The translations under genes and the position numbers were made by a program. The notes beneath the pieces are model-generated. The model did not search any database, was not told the DNA's origin, and saw only the letters and a list, made by a program, of their open reading frames with translations. 64,000 nt of DNA from Agmasoma carcini (nom. nud.) (lineage: Eukaryota; Microsporidia; Thelohaniidae). Location of the stretch: the NCBI GenBank assembly GCA_029232285.1, contig JAOXFI010000018.1, forward strand, positions 23,240 to 87,239, in the 5' to 3' direction. The stretch's first letter is position 1, and each line of letters starts with the position of its first letter. Shown here piece by piece: positions 32,493 through 42,903 of the stretch.

Positions 32493-33299
32493 ATGTTTTT
32501 GTTACAGCATTTACCTTACATATTCGCAAGAGAGAAAACAATAATGACTTTGCAGGATAAGTTTATCCTTAGGACTCCTTACATCCAAGAGAATGGTAAA
32601 CCAATCAACTATGTGTATAATAACGACTATCTTATTGTTGAAGACCCAGGAAGATCAGGCTATAATCTCAAAAACCTAAGACTCGGTCACCCTAAGCGGG
32701 AATCCAGAGGGTTAATAGTATCAAAGGATGAATTTAGTTCTAAAAATTTCAATATTTCTTTCAATTTTAATATTACAGGAAAAAATGCACAAGGTAGGGG
32801 CACCGGTTTTTGGATAGGAACAAATTTGATTAATGGTGAATATTATGGTATTACTAACCTTTACAGAGGTTTTGGTGTTGTATTAAATTCATCCCGCAAC
32901 AATTGGGTGCAATTTGTCAATAATACTGCACAAGTTAAAGGATCAAAAACACATTCATTGGAACAGGGTAATCATACCATTTCATTCGAATATACAAACA
33001 ATTATGCATCTATAGTTGTAGACGCTAATACTAAAAAGCCTATTGTTCTGTATAGAGGCAAGTTATCAATAAGAATGCCATTTAAGATTGCTGTTTCTCA
33101 TGATTCTGGAAATTCTGAATCTGCCATGACTCTTTATGGTATAAATGTTCATAGCTTGAGAATGAACACTTATGATTATGACAGAGGGGAAGCTTCAAAG
33201 AATAGTTCTTTAGTTTTCATTCTTGGTGTAGTGTCAATAGGTGCTATGTTGTTCTATTTGGTTCAAAGAAAGCAGAAGGACACACAATTAATGAATTGA
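32493..33299 (+). CDS. L-type (legume-like) lectin, type I membrane protein
   Basis: A 268-residue protein from the ATG at 32493; a longer frame to 32403 would need TTG. An N-terminal hydrophobic stretch (MFLLQHLPYIFA) can serve as a signal peptide. The lectin fold has FNISFNFNITGKNAQGRGTGFWI, the G-x-G-x-x-[FW]-W core strand of the ERGIC-53/VIP36/Emp46 family, and RGFGVVLNSSRNN, the usual ligand strand. The end carries a transmembrane helix (SLVFILGVVSIGAMLFYLV) and a short basic tail (QRKQKDTQLMN). Such lectins carry glycoproteins from ER to Golgi. The tail lacks an obvious KKxx exit or return signal. Most microsporidia have reduced N-glycosylation, so the ligand is open. Confidence 0.75.
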   Translation: MFLLQHLPYIFAREKTIMTLQDKFILRTPYIQENGKPINYVYNNDYLIVEDPGRSGYNLKNLRLGHPKRESRGLIVSKDEFSSKNFNISFNFNITGKNAQGRGTGFWIGTNLINGEYYGITNLYRGFGVVLNSSRNNWVQFVNNTAQVKGSKTHSLEQGNHTISFEYTNNYASIVVDANTKKPIVLYRGKLSIRMPFKIAVSHDSGNSESAMTLYGINVHSLRMNTYDYDRGEASKNSSLVFILGVVSIGAMLFYLVQRKQKDTQLMN

Positions 33300-33890
33300 T
33301 ATTTCTATTTTTTTTAGTTTTTAGGCAATATGGTAAGAAATCAATAGAGTTAAATTTTTGGGTTTAAATAACGCTTAAGTGTTAGGCGGGTTCTGAAATT
33401 GGATTGTAGGTGTTGATTTAAGAGCAATGTCAAATCTATAGCCTTTAAAATACAATTTTTGTATTACTGAAACTTTTCTTGAAAAATCATAGTATTAAGG
33501 CAAAATATCTAATACTTATAAAAAATATAATAAGTGCGGGTTGATAACTAATTCAAGTTTTTTATTTTTTTATCCGGTTCTGCAAAGAATTCGGACCTCC
33601 TCTTGATGCCGTATTAAAACATCTTATTTACTAGATAATTGGTTATAACAAGTGTAAATACTTATAGTAGGTCTTAATTACTTGCTTAGAGCCCTAAACG
33701 TGAATTTATATTTTGAAAAGAGTTTTAAAATGGATAAATATTAAAGCGCTGTTCTGTTTTGCGACCCTAAAAACAATTTTTATAATATTCTATTTTTTTA
33801 AAGATTATATATCATGTAGAAAAGCTATGAACATATTCTCTCGTGTTCCCCTGGATCTTTTCCAATAAAAAAAATCTAATGTGATTGAAA
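33300..33890. other. Spacer downstream of the lectin gene
   Basis: About 590 AT-rich bases with nothing recognised. Confidence 0.5.
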
Positions 33891-34768
33891 TGTACGTGGT
33901 GATATCCCTCTCATTTTTTTAATATTTTAACATTTGCGTCTAATCATGATCTCTCAATATTTTGGGTATAAGCTGTAGTAAAAAGGTTTATAAAATTCTG
34001 TTAGTAATATTGTTTAATAAACATAGCCCAGATATGATAGATTTGAATATGAAAACCAATCATCCAAAAATATAATTGAACCATCCTCAACCTATCTTTG
34101 AATAATAGATATTAAGGTTGACCTGTCTTGTTTTTCAACGTAGAAATTTCTTAAAACATCACCCTTTATCAGACCAAAAATCCACGAGCCATCTATTCTT
34201 TTTCCATGATTCCTACTGTTTTTAACCCTTGGCTTCATTATCAACCATCAAAATTATTTCATTCTTTCTTAATATTCTAATTTTTAGATTATCTACACCC
34301 AAGAAACTTAAATTTATCTATATGAACTAGTTGTTCTATTGCTCCCATCATTTTATACTGATGTGATACCGAAATGATTCTGAGCACAATTTTCTAAACA
34401 GCTCGAACCATTTGCAAATAGTATCAATACAACGCCGGTTTATTTATATGGTATTTTTATTGTAAAATAGAATGCAAACTCTAGTATATCGCAAATATTA
34501 AGTTTTATTTTCAAAATCACACTTAGGTTTAAAAGATAAAAAGGTTTTAATAGTAATATCCATAGAACAACACGTTTGCATTTATTATTTCTGCATCTAA
34601 ATGTATAAAATTTATTACTTCTCTATTTTTCCTCTTTGATTCTTTTAATACTGTTCCGCAACGATTACAGGTTCGTAAATTATCGATATCATTTAATATA
34701 CCATGTTCTTCAAGAATTCTATAGCCTTTTCTCACTATTAATAATAGTATAAACTCTTTAGCTAACAT
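33890..34768 (-). pseudogene. Merlin/ISXO2-like transposase, near-complete but broken
   Basis: On the minus strand the blocks come in family order in changing frames. A start segment holds GILNDIDNLRTCNRCGTVL, the zinc-binding C-x-x-C part. Next is a short helix with CKWFELFRKLC. WIFGLIKGDVLRNFYVEK is the strand pair that follows the first catalytic motif. IIFLDDWFSYSNLSYLGYVY is the I-x-[ST]-D-[DE]-W-x-[SG]-Y motif with the second catalytic Asp. The first D-E-S-K-F motif is degraded (DKFKFLG). Stops in several places make it inactive. Confidence 0.6.
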
Positions 34769-35889
34769 AATAAAGGGTTTTAGTGCTGATATATATTTAA
34801 TAATAATATTTTAAAAAATTGAAGTGATAAAGAAGAGATAATATACAATTATAGAATAAAATTTAAACTTTTTATCATTTGCTAACTATTTTTATTTAAA
34901 TATAATATTTTGATGTAATAGCGTTTATATTTTATTTCATATCTAAAATTATATTTTAAAACACAATTACATGGCAACAATTTATCAGATCGCTAGCAGA
35001 ACAGCACCAGTATTAACTCTTTTAATCAAGTAAGAATCTTAAAAATAACAAATTACGGTTTCATAGGAAGCGACAACAACATTATATAAATAAAAATGCT
35101 TTATATATACACACTGTTAAATACATTATTACTAAATTCAAAGCTTCTTTTTTATGAACTAAAAAATAATTTTAATCTTTATTATTTTTCATATAATTTT
35201 GTGAAAATACCGTTTCTCTCATTATAAAGCATTTAAATTATTATGACTAGATATAAAACTTAGAACATTAAAATATTGTTAAACTTAGGAGGAATGGGAT
35301 ATTTATAAGAGGTATTTCTTAAAATACGGCTGCACTAATTTCAAATACAGTATATTTGATAAAAATATCTAGAAAAGAATAACATAGAAATTTAAAACTT
35401 GATTATTGGGATTAAGTTCTTAAGGTGAATTATATAATTAAATCAAAAAATCTTACAAAAAACAGTAGTTGATGTAATTATCAAATCTTTAAAATGATTT
35501 GATAATATTAACATTCATACAAAAATTGCTTACAATAATTTATCATGTTTAATTTTGAAAATAAATGCGTTATACAGTAGTGGGCAATTTTTCCTTCTTA
35601 TAAAAATGTTAATTTTTTATCCTGACTTATATTTTTTCATTTTTGGATATGTGATCTCAGATAAAAATTTTTTATGATGACGAATAGCCTTATAATACTT
35701 TTGTGTATATGTTCACAGTAAAAATATTTATTTGTGACATACAATTATAATAAAATTATAAAAATAATTTATAGTTTAATCATTTTTTAATATTTCTGTA
35801 TAGATTAAAAATATTTGAATATTATATGTATCTTTTGAGTATATAATAACAAACATTGATTAAAATAAGTATTTATAAAAGCAAATTCA
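34769..35889. other. Spacer between two Merlin-like remnants
   Basis: About 1.1 kb between oppositely oriented transposase remnants. A 20-codon frame at 34971 is noted under rejected items. Nothing else is supported. Confidence 0.5.
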
Positions 35890-36710
35890 TGAAAGCAGTT
35901 GATTTTTATTGAGGCATGGTCTAATAGATGAAATAAGAATCTGTCATCGCTGTGGAGGTGACTTACAAGAAATGTTATGCTGATATTGATGTGTAGAAAT
36001 AAAAATTGTCAAACCTATTGCTCGATAATTTAGTAAAAAATAATTTTAATTTATTGATTAAATATGATATAAGAACATCAAAATTGACAACTTATCAAAT
36101 AATGGAATTAGATTTTTATTTTGCCATATAGAACGGTACAGCAATTACTGGTAGAATTAGTGACGCCATTTGCAATTGGTTCAAATTATTTTATGGGTTT
36201 TGCTTAGAAATAATATCAATTACAAATAGAAATAAGATGTTAGGTACTATAGAATACCCTTTTTAAATAGACGAATCTAAGTTTGTGGGAAGAAGAAAAA
36301 GTTATAGGGGTCGTTTATTACGGGTTGATGAACCAGCAGGCTTGGTTGATCCTAAAACAAATATAATAAATAATAATAATTTTGGCTTAATTAAAAAATA
36401 TGATTGTCAGGTTTTAGGTTAAAAAGGAATGAGCGCTCTTAATACCTATATTACAAAGGGAAGTAGAAGATGAATCAGTAATATTTTCAGATGAATAGCG
36501 AAGTTATTCGAATCTAAATGATCTTAATAATGTGCATTACAACGTCAATCATTAATCTAATTATGTCGATCATCTGACTGGTGCATATACTCAAGCTATA
36601 GAAATATCTTGGTATGTAAAAATCAAATACTTAAAAATGAGATGTGTAACGGCTAGTACATTTCAGTCTCATCTAGATTTTATATGTTGGAAGAGATCTA
36701 AGAGGTAGCA
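35890..36710 (+). pseudogene. Merlin/ISXO2-like transposase remnant
   Basis: Reads in pieces on the plus strand. LIDEIRICHRCGGDLQEM is the N-terminal zinc part. CNWFKLFYGFCLEI is the helix. IDESKFVGRRKSYRGR is the first catalytic motif, the clearest ISXO2-type I-D-E-[ST]-K-[FY]-x-x-R-K block in the window. Then come SYSNLNDLNNVHYNVNH, a strand with the H-x-x-V-N-H signature, and YVDHLTGAYTQAIEISW, the D-P-x-T-G-x-H-T-x-x-I-E segment with the third catalytic residue. In-frame stops separate them. Confidence 0.8.
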
Positions 36711-37029
36711 AGTTGATATTTTCATTGCCTTTCTCAGAACATAAAGGAATTAAATCAATAAAAATCAATTTAAAAAATCATTTAAAATATTAAATACAAA
36801 TCAATTCTATTATAAGCTTTAAGTATAGCTGTATTTGATCTAAACAGCACCAAACATATTATTATATATTTATGAACAAGAGATTATCTTAAAAATATAA
36901 TATGATGATGACTATCAACACGGATATATTTTATTATAAAATTTTAGATTGTTTATTTTTACATTCCTTTTTTCTTAACTTTCTCATAAAACAGGAATTT
37001 TTTAATATAATTTTGGATTTTATTTTTAT

Positions 37030-38120
37030 ATCCCGTTTATAAATGACAAGATTAACAAATGATGAAGACTAAATAACGAAAAAGTAAAAGAAACGCATTG
37101 AAATCACAATAGATGCAATAGAAAATGATCTTGGTTGGCGTAAATCAAAAATAGCATCATAACAGAATCACAGACTCTTTCTATAAAAACTAAGTAAATA
37201 TTTTGTGTAATTTATACGAAAATGAATTTGAAAAAAAATTATAAGCAATAAAGACAAAATCAATCAAACTGATTCGTTCTTAACTTCAAAAAATAACCAA
37301 CTTTGAATTTAAAAATTACTAAAATTAAAAACATGATTAATCCATTTAATAAACTAAATATTGCAACTGTTTTAAATCACATATAATTTTATTAAAAGTG
37401 TTGATTTGATTTGGTCTGCACTACATAGTGAGGCAGCAGATTTAATGAAACAAAAATCGTGCAGGTATTATAGATTTTAAAGAAAAATCAAATTTATGAG
37501 CCTGAAGATATTTTTAAACTTAATAGACTAATTTTTACGTAAAAACAACTGGAAACAAAAGCTATGTGTTTGATAAGAGGAATTATAAATCAAATATAAC
37601 ATCTGATAAAACTCGTGTTACAATTATGCTGACTTATTCTATGACAGCAGATCGCCTCACACCTTTTATAATTGCCAAATCAAAATCTCCATGGTATTTT
37701 AAAAACTTTAATTTAGTGGCGTTTGATATTTCTTATGAAGCAAAAAACCTTCCTGGTAAACACGAGATTTTTTGCTTCATATATGAAAAAAACTCAATGA
37801 AAGAATTATAAAAAAACAACGAAATTATTTTTGATAATTTTTAATAATTTCTCTGGACACAAAATTGGTGATTTTTAAATATTAATTTTTATTGTCTTTC
37901 CTCCAAAAACAATATCAAATCTTCAATCACTTGATATGAGAATAATTCATTCATCAAAATATAAATACCTTCTTAATAATTTTATTCTTTCTTCAGAACT
38001 TGATGATACTGAGCTATTTAAAATCATTTATAAAACGAAAGAGAAATCTGCTTTTATAGATCACTTAATATAACAAAGAATTGTTGGGGAAAAGCCAAAT
38101 TGATTCCAGTTTGCCAAGGT
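37030..38120 (+). pseudogene. Pogo/Tigger (DDE_1, CENP-B-like) transposase remnant
   Basis: A 81-codon frame at 37566-37811 opens with TTG-like codons and holds DKTRVTIMLTYSMTADRLTP followed by FIIAKSKSPWYFKN. This is the strand set after the first catalytic Asp in pogo/Tigger elements (N-K-x-R-[LV]-T, P-[FL]-[FIV]-I-[GA]-K-S-K-x-P). Downstream, in another frame, FDNFSGHKIGDF holds the second Asp, and FPPKTISNLQSLDMRIIH matches F-L-P-P-N-T-T-S-x-[LT]-Q-P-[LM]-D-x-G-[IV]-[IM]. Stops and shifts make it inactive. It abuts the mariner copy. Confidence 0.7.
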
Positions 38121-38471
38121 TTCATAGTCTCTTTTGATTCTCAAATTCTTTTTGGAATTTTAAAGAAGATTTGAATCACATCGAAATTCTTGTTGAAAAA
38201 AAGTTTTATAATTATATAAATCTTAAGAAAATCAAGCTTACAAAGACTTGTTTGTGATTTAGCGACTCATGGTAATTTTTTTTCACAAAAACTAACTAAG
38301 AAGATACATAGTAACACTGATTGCATTTATGAAAAGCTTTGCAACCACAAGAACAGCTAGATTTCTAAAGGTTCTACAAAAAAAACTTATATTTATTATC
38401 AATATACGTCCTATTAAATTTTTATATCCCTATTTTACAAAAGTGAGATGTTTTAATCAACAATTTATGTA

Positions 38472-39778
38472 CAGGGTTGGCAAAAAAACCAGGAAAAGCT
38501 ATTATGGTTTTACCGGTGCATGTTGGATCTAAATTTTTTTAATAAATAAACATAATAAATTGTAGAACACAATTTATTATTTTTAAAATATTTTATAAGA
38601 ATGTAAATTAATTTAAAAACAATAAATAATATAACATGAAAATCTGGATATATATTTTTTATAATCAATATGATCACTTTTTGCTAAAATCACAGCTTTG
38701 CGCTCCTTTTACATGCTTCTTACGAGGGTTTTGCAATTTTCACTTAGTATGCTATACTAAATGCACTTTAATTCATTAAAAGGCCCAAAGATGTTTAATT
38801 GGATTTAAATCTAGAGAATTGAGCCAGCCATTCAAGTTTTCAATTTTTTGACCTAAAGATTTTTTAGTATGTTTTGATGTATGTTTATGATCATTATCTT
38901 GATAAAAAACATAATTTTCAAGGTTTAATTTATCTAAAGAGTATTTAAGATTCTCAATTAAAGATCAAAATATTTGTATTTATCTATTTTACCTTCTATT
39001 AAAATTAATTTACTAACTCCTGTAGATGAAAAACACCTCACACCATAATTGCTACCTCTTTGTTTTACTGTTGGCATAAGATGTTTGTGACCATAAGCCG
39101 TACCTTCTCTTCGCCAACAATACTGTATTTCATTGTTCACAAATAAATTAAATAATGATTCATCACTTCGTAAAATTCTATCCCACATGCTATTATTGTA
39201 ATAAATCTACTTTGTGTCAATTTAAACATATCCAAAATATTTATTTTCAAAAAAGGCTTGCGTATAGCAACACACCCTCTTAAGCCTTCAAAATTCAACC
39301 AATGTATAACAGATCGTAACTAACATCTATATTTTAATCCCTGTTAATTTTTTGGATTTTATTTGATATAATCATCGAAATCTTTTCCATAATTTTGATC
39401 ATTAATTAAAGCAGGTCTCCCGATCCATTTTTTCAAAAAAATATATTTTTACATATATCATATACCATACTGATAGATAGGTTAACCTTTTCAGCGATTT
39501 TTTTGATTTTGAAATTTAAATTTTTTAATGCTACAATTTGTACTTTAGTAAAATCAGATGTATGTTTACCCATATAATAATATTTTTAATAAAAATCATT
39601 ACGTAAATTCGGAAGCGTTTTTTCCGGTTTTTTTGCCACATTATATGATGTTTTGGTATTTTTATAAAATATAATAAATTGTGTTATTTAATGTTATTAT
39701 GTTTATTTAAAAATGAATCTAGCTCTAACATACACTGGTAGAGCTTTAATGGATTTCCCGTTTTTTTTGACAACCCTG
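38472..39778. mobile_element. Mariner-like element with terminal inverted repeats and TA flanks
   Basis: The left end (cagggttggcaaaaaaac) and the right end (minus strand cagggttgtcaaaaaaaacg) form imperfect inverted repeats of about 64 bases, with matches continuing to ctaccagtgtatgtt near their inner ends. The element of 1307 bases is flanked by TA on both sides (38470-38471 and 39779-39780), as expected for Tc1/mariner insertion. It carries a broken transposase on the minus strand, listed separately. Confidence 0.85.
38640..39573 (-). pseudogene. Mariner transposase pseudogene
   Basis: On the minus strand, ATG at 39573 opens a helix-turn-helix (MGKHTSDFTKVQIVALKNL; IAEKVNLSISMVYDICKN), then frame changes. 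At 39188-38958 a 76-codon frame reads MWDRILRSDESLFNLFVN, holding the first catalytic Asp in the W-x-x-x-[LI]-x-S-D-E-S-x-F context. GVRCFSSTGVSKLILIEG follows, the usual next strands. The second Asp block is weak. Stops and shifts make it inactive. Confidence 0.75.
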
Positions 39779-39780
39779 TA

Positions 39781-40742
39781 CCTGTGCAAACATTTTTAAA
39801 AATAAAATATATTTGTCTTTATACACTTGTTGTAATTCCGATTTTTCCAACACTGTATGTATAAAAATACCAGATATAATTATTTATACCAAAATTACAA
39901 AAATAAATATAAAAATTTGAATACAAATGAAGTTGTGGTATAATAACATGAGCGATGATTGTCAATCTAAGTTAAATAAGAATGATAAAAGAGATTGGAC
40001 TGTACATTCATAAAATGAAAGAATCAAAAAAGCAACGTATTATTTTTTTATTCCTGAGAATTGAATGACAACCAAAGATTAAATAATTTGATAGATAAAA
40101 TAAATTCAATTGATTATATTGAACTTTTAGCAATAATATACAACCTTTTAGCAAAAGATTATTTAAACAAACTTACCTTTAAAGAATTTTGCTTTTATAT
40201 TAATTGACTAGCCATATCAAACCTTAAAGCCTGATTAAAGCTTTTCAAGGTCTTTTAAAATTGGGATTATGTAGAATATTTCAGTTGATATTGTTAAAAG
40301 ATTGATTACTTCAATGAGAAACATTATTAAACAGTTATCCAAACATTTGCAGTCCAATAGATCATCAATTTAAATTTTGCCTATGTTGCTATTTTTTCAG
40401 CAAATTTCATGATATATCATATAACAATATTAGATAACTAAAAATATAATAAGACCTTGAAGTAACCTGAAAGCGGGACTCTTCTATGAGAAGGGATACT
40501 ATTTTATTAAATATAATTTATTCATCTTATTATTATAGTGGTTCATATAACCGCTCAAAGGTTTACTATCATCCTTCAATATAACATATTGTTAAATTTT
40601 AGTAAATCTTTTATAATTTAAAAAAATATTTATCACCTGAAAATGAATGAAGAAGAAATTTGTGTGGATCTGCAAAGACTAAGCTTCTACGAATTAAAGT
40701 TGAAAACAACGGCTAGTTAGACTATAAGAGGTTAAAATCGCC
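39781..40742. other. Spacer after the mariner copy
   Basis: About 960 bases. A frame from 39950 is interrupted by many stops and shows no family motif; nothing is supported. Confidence 0.5.
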
Positions 40743-40965
40743 AAAGCCTAAAGCAAGATCATGGGGATATGAATAACCTTGTTCATTCTAGGAAACTAGT
40801 TTCCAGTTAATAGATATACACCTCTCTTCATCGGCAAGGTATAACCACTTCTTGAATATAAAAGCTAATTTGATTCTATAATATCACTAAATCTAGCTGC
40901 AAACGCATATTATAATATAATGTCTTTAAAGTCTTACTATTACCATCTAAGATAAGATAGGATGA
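40743..40965 (-). repeat. Dispersed repeat family, copy C
   Basis: On the minus strand it reads ctatcttatcttagatggta, actttaaagacattata, cagctagatttagtgatat, gaacaaggttattcatatcc and ttgctttaggc, matching copy A block by block. It lies about 1 kb beyond the mariner element. Confidence 0.7.
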
Positions 40966-41982
40966 TAACCAAGTTTTTCTAGAGCTTTTTACCAAAGATT
41001 GATAAGTTTATGGTATTATCTCTCACTATCTGTCCTTTCTACATTCCATTTTGCTTATTTTTGTTGATTTTAGGATATTTTACTTACAAGTTCGGGCTTT
41101 TTCTTTTTATAGGTTGTCTGATACTTAAGATTCTTTGTAGAAAACGCGAATATTAGCAGAAGGGTTTTTAATCGATACTACTTTGTGTTTTTTATACTTT
41201 TACCTGAACAAACATATTAGATAAATAAACCTATTCTTACTATTAACTTTAAATGCAGGGTTATAAGCCATTAAATATTCTGTAATCAGATCTTGTGGTA
41301 TGACACTGTGTTACTACAACCATTTGTAGGTTTAAGGGTATGTAAGTCTAAAAATTAAAGATAATTGTGCGTAAGCTAAGATAAAGAGATTTATTAATAC
41401 ATATGAAACTATATTTACCCCATTTTCACCAGTCATGTTATTCTAGGTGTCTTTCAATAAATAAAACATCATTATAAACATTTATATCCTCTTTCCCATA
41501 CCTTACACTTAACAAAATAAAAACTGACTAAGGATGTCAAATCTAGACTATATATATTTGATCTGTCACTGTATCTATAACTTTTGAAGTATGAATGAAT
41601 GTGATTGATTAAGTCAGGTCAACATAAGTAAACTTTAAAGGTCGGTATTTTTTATGTTAAAAAATCGTAATATGTCAAAATTTAATAAAAAGGTTATTTA
41701 TTCATTGTCAAATCTTTTATAAAATTATCTAAAATATTTTTGTGTTTAGCTTAGGAGAAAAATTCATTACCACTACTCTCAATCCCAATACATAAACACT
41801 AAAGGCTTTAGAACATCTACACATCACCGGTTAGGATTTAAATCTAAACACAGGCGGCTTTAACAATAAACCACATCATTTCTCGTCTTATACTATTTTT
41901 TAGACTTTTCATCCAACAAATACCAAACGACAGAACAATAAACAAAAAACATTTCAAGCTAAGTTGCCTTAATATTAAACAA
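40966..41982. other. Spacer before a hypothetical gene
   Basis: About 1 kb AT-rich, nothing recognised. Confidence 0.5.
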
Positions 41983-42903
41983 TTAGTCCTTTTTTATTAA
42001 ACTTACTAGTGCATCAACCGCTTTCTTAGTATCATCAGCCTCATTTACTCCTGAATTTCCTTTCAAATAATCTGTCACACTTCTTTCACCACCTACACTA
42101 TCAAACAATAGGTTCGACGAGGGCGAGCCAATTTTAATCCCATTAAACTTGCTTTTACTCTCAAATTTCATTGACGCTATTGGATATTTGTTGTTTGCTG
42201 TTACCATCTTAACATTCCTTGGCTTCATCAACACACCATTTTTGTTAATGTTATTGATAGTGACAGGCTTAATTAGTGGAAGCCCATCTTTCAATTCTAA
42301 AGATCTATTGACGGGACAGCTAATTGAAACATTTTTAGGATCTTCATCACTTCTTTCATGCTCGTCCTCAAATGTTTTGAGATTTTGAATTATTGTAGCC
42401 AAATTCTTGTATGTCTGCTCAAGAGACATCTTACAATTGCTAGATTCTTCAATAATGTCAAATTCAAGTGCTATCTTTTTCAATTTCTTACGATATCTCC
42501 TTATCCTAGACATTAGAATATTGCACTGGTTATGACATCCCTTTGATGTATTATTTTTTGAAAATTTGTTTATGATACGCTCACTTTTATTGATTTTATT
42601 GAGAATACTTAAATTATGGAATTTTGTTTGTAAAGTATTTCTGATTTCTGGTTCTGACAAGTCTAACTTTACTTTTTTGAATAATTTCCTTGGTACGATA
42701 CAGTTAGAGGTTTTATGAATGATTTCATCATCTGTTGAGTTGTTTATAAGTCCGCTTGTTGAAATATTTCTGTTAAATGATGCTTTTGCAGCCACTAATG
42801 TAGATCTGTTAGCTTTTGTGTGCTCCTTATGCATATTTGCGGTTAGTATTACTGGTTTTGTATTATTCTTTATGAACTCAGTCTTTCTTCGGTGCTTATT
42901 CAT
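41983..42903 (-). CDS. Hypothetical basic protein (306 aa)
   Basis: A soluble protein rich in Asn, Ser and Lys, with no signal peptide or membrane segment. The first 90 residues look disordered. A short helical, strongly basic stretch occurs at about 130-145 (RIRRYRKKLKKIALEFD), which could be a coiled-coil or nucleic-acid contact. Beyond residue 190 come loop-like segments with strands and an end helix (KKAVDALVSLIKKD). No family is recognised. The start codon is an ATG in a gccaaat context, with the next in-frame ATG 69 bases inside, so the N-terminus is reasonably fixed. It is isolated between two long spacers. Confidence 0.7.
   Translation of the reverse strand: MNKHRRKTEFIKNNTKPVILTANMHKEHTKANRSTLVAAKASFNRNISTSGLINNSTDDEIIHKTSNCIVPRKLFKKVKLDLSEPEIRNTLQTKFHNLSILNKINKSERIINKFSKNNTSKGCHNQCNILMSRIRRYRKKLKKIALEFDIIEESSNCKMSLEQTYKNLATIIQNLKTFEDEHERSDEDPKNVSISCPVNRSLELKDGLPLIKPVTINNINKNGVLMKPRNVKMVTANNKYPIASMKFESKSKFNGIKIGSPSSNLLFDSVGGERSVTDYLKGNSGVNEADDTKKAVDALVSLIKKD

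Noticed and set aside
34971..35110. A 20-codon frame followed by gtaag and a later atag, resembling a tiny intron gene
   Set aside because: The joined product would be short and without any recognised pattern. Splice-like words are expected by chance in this AT-rich DNA.
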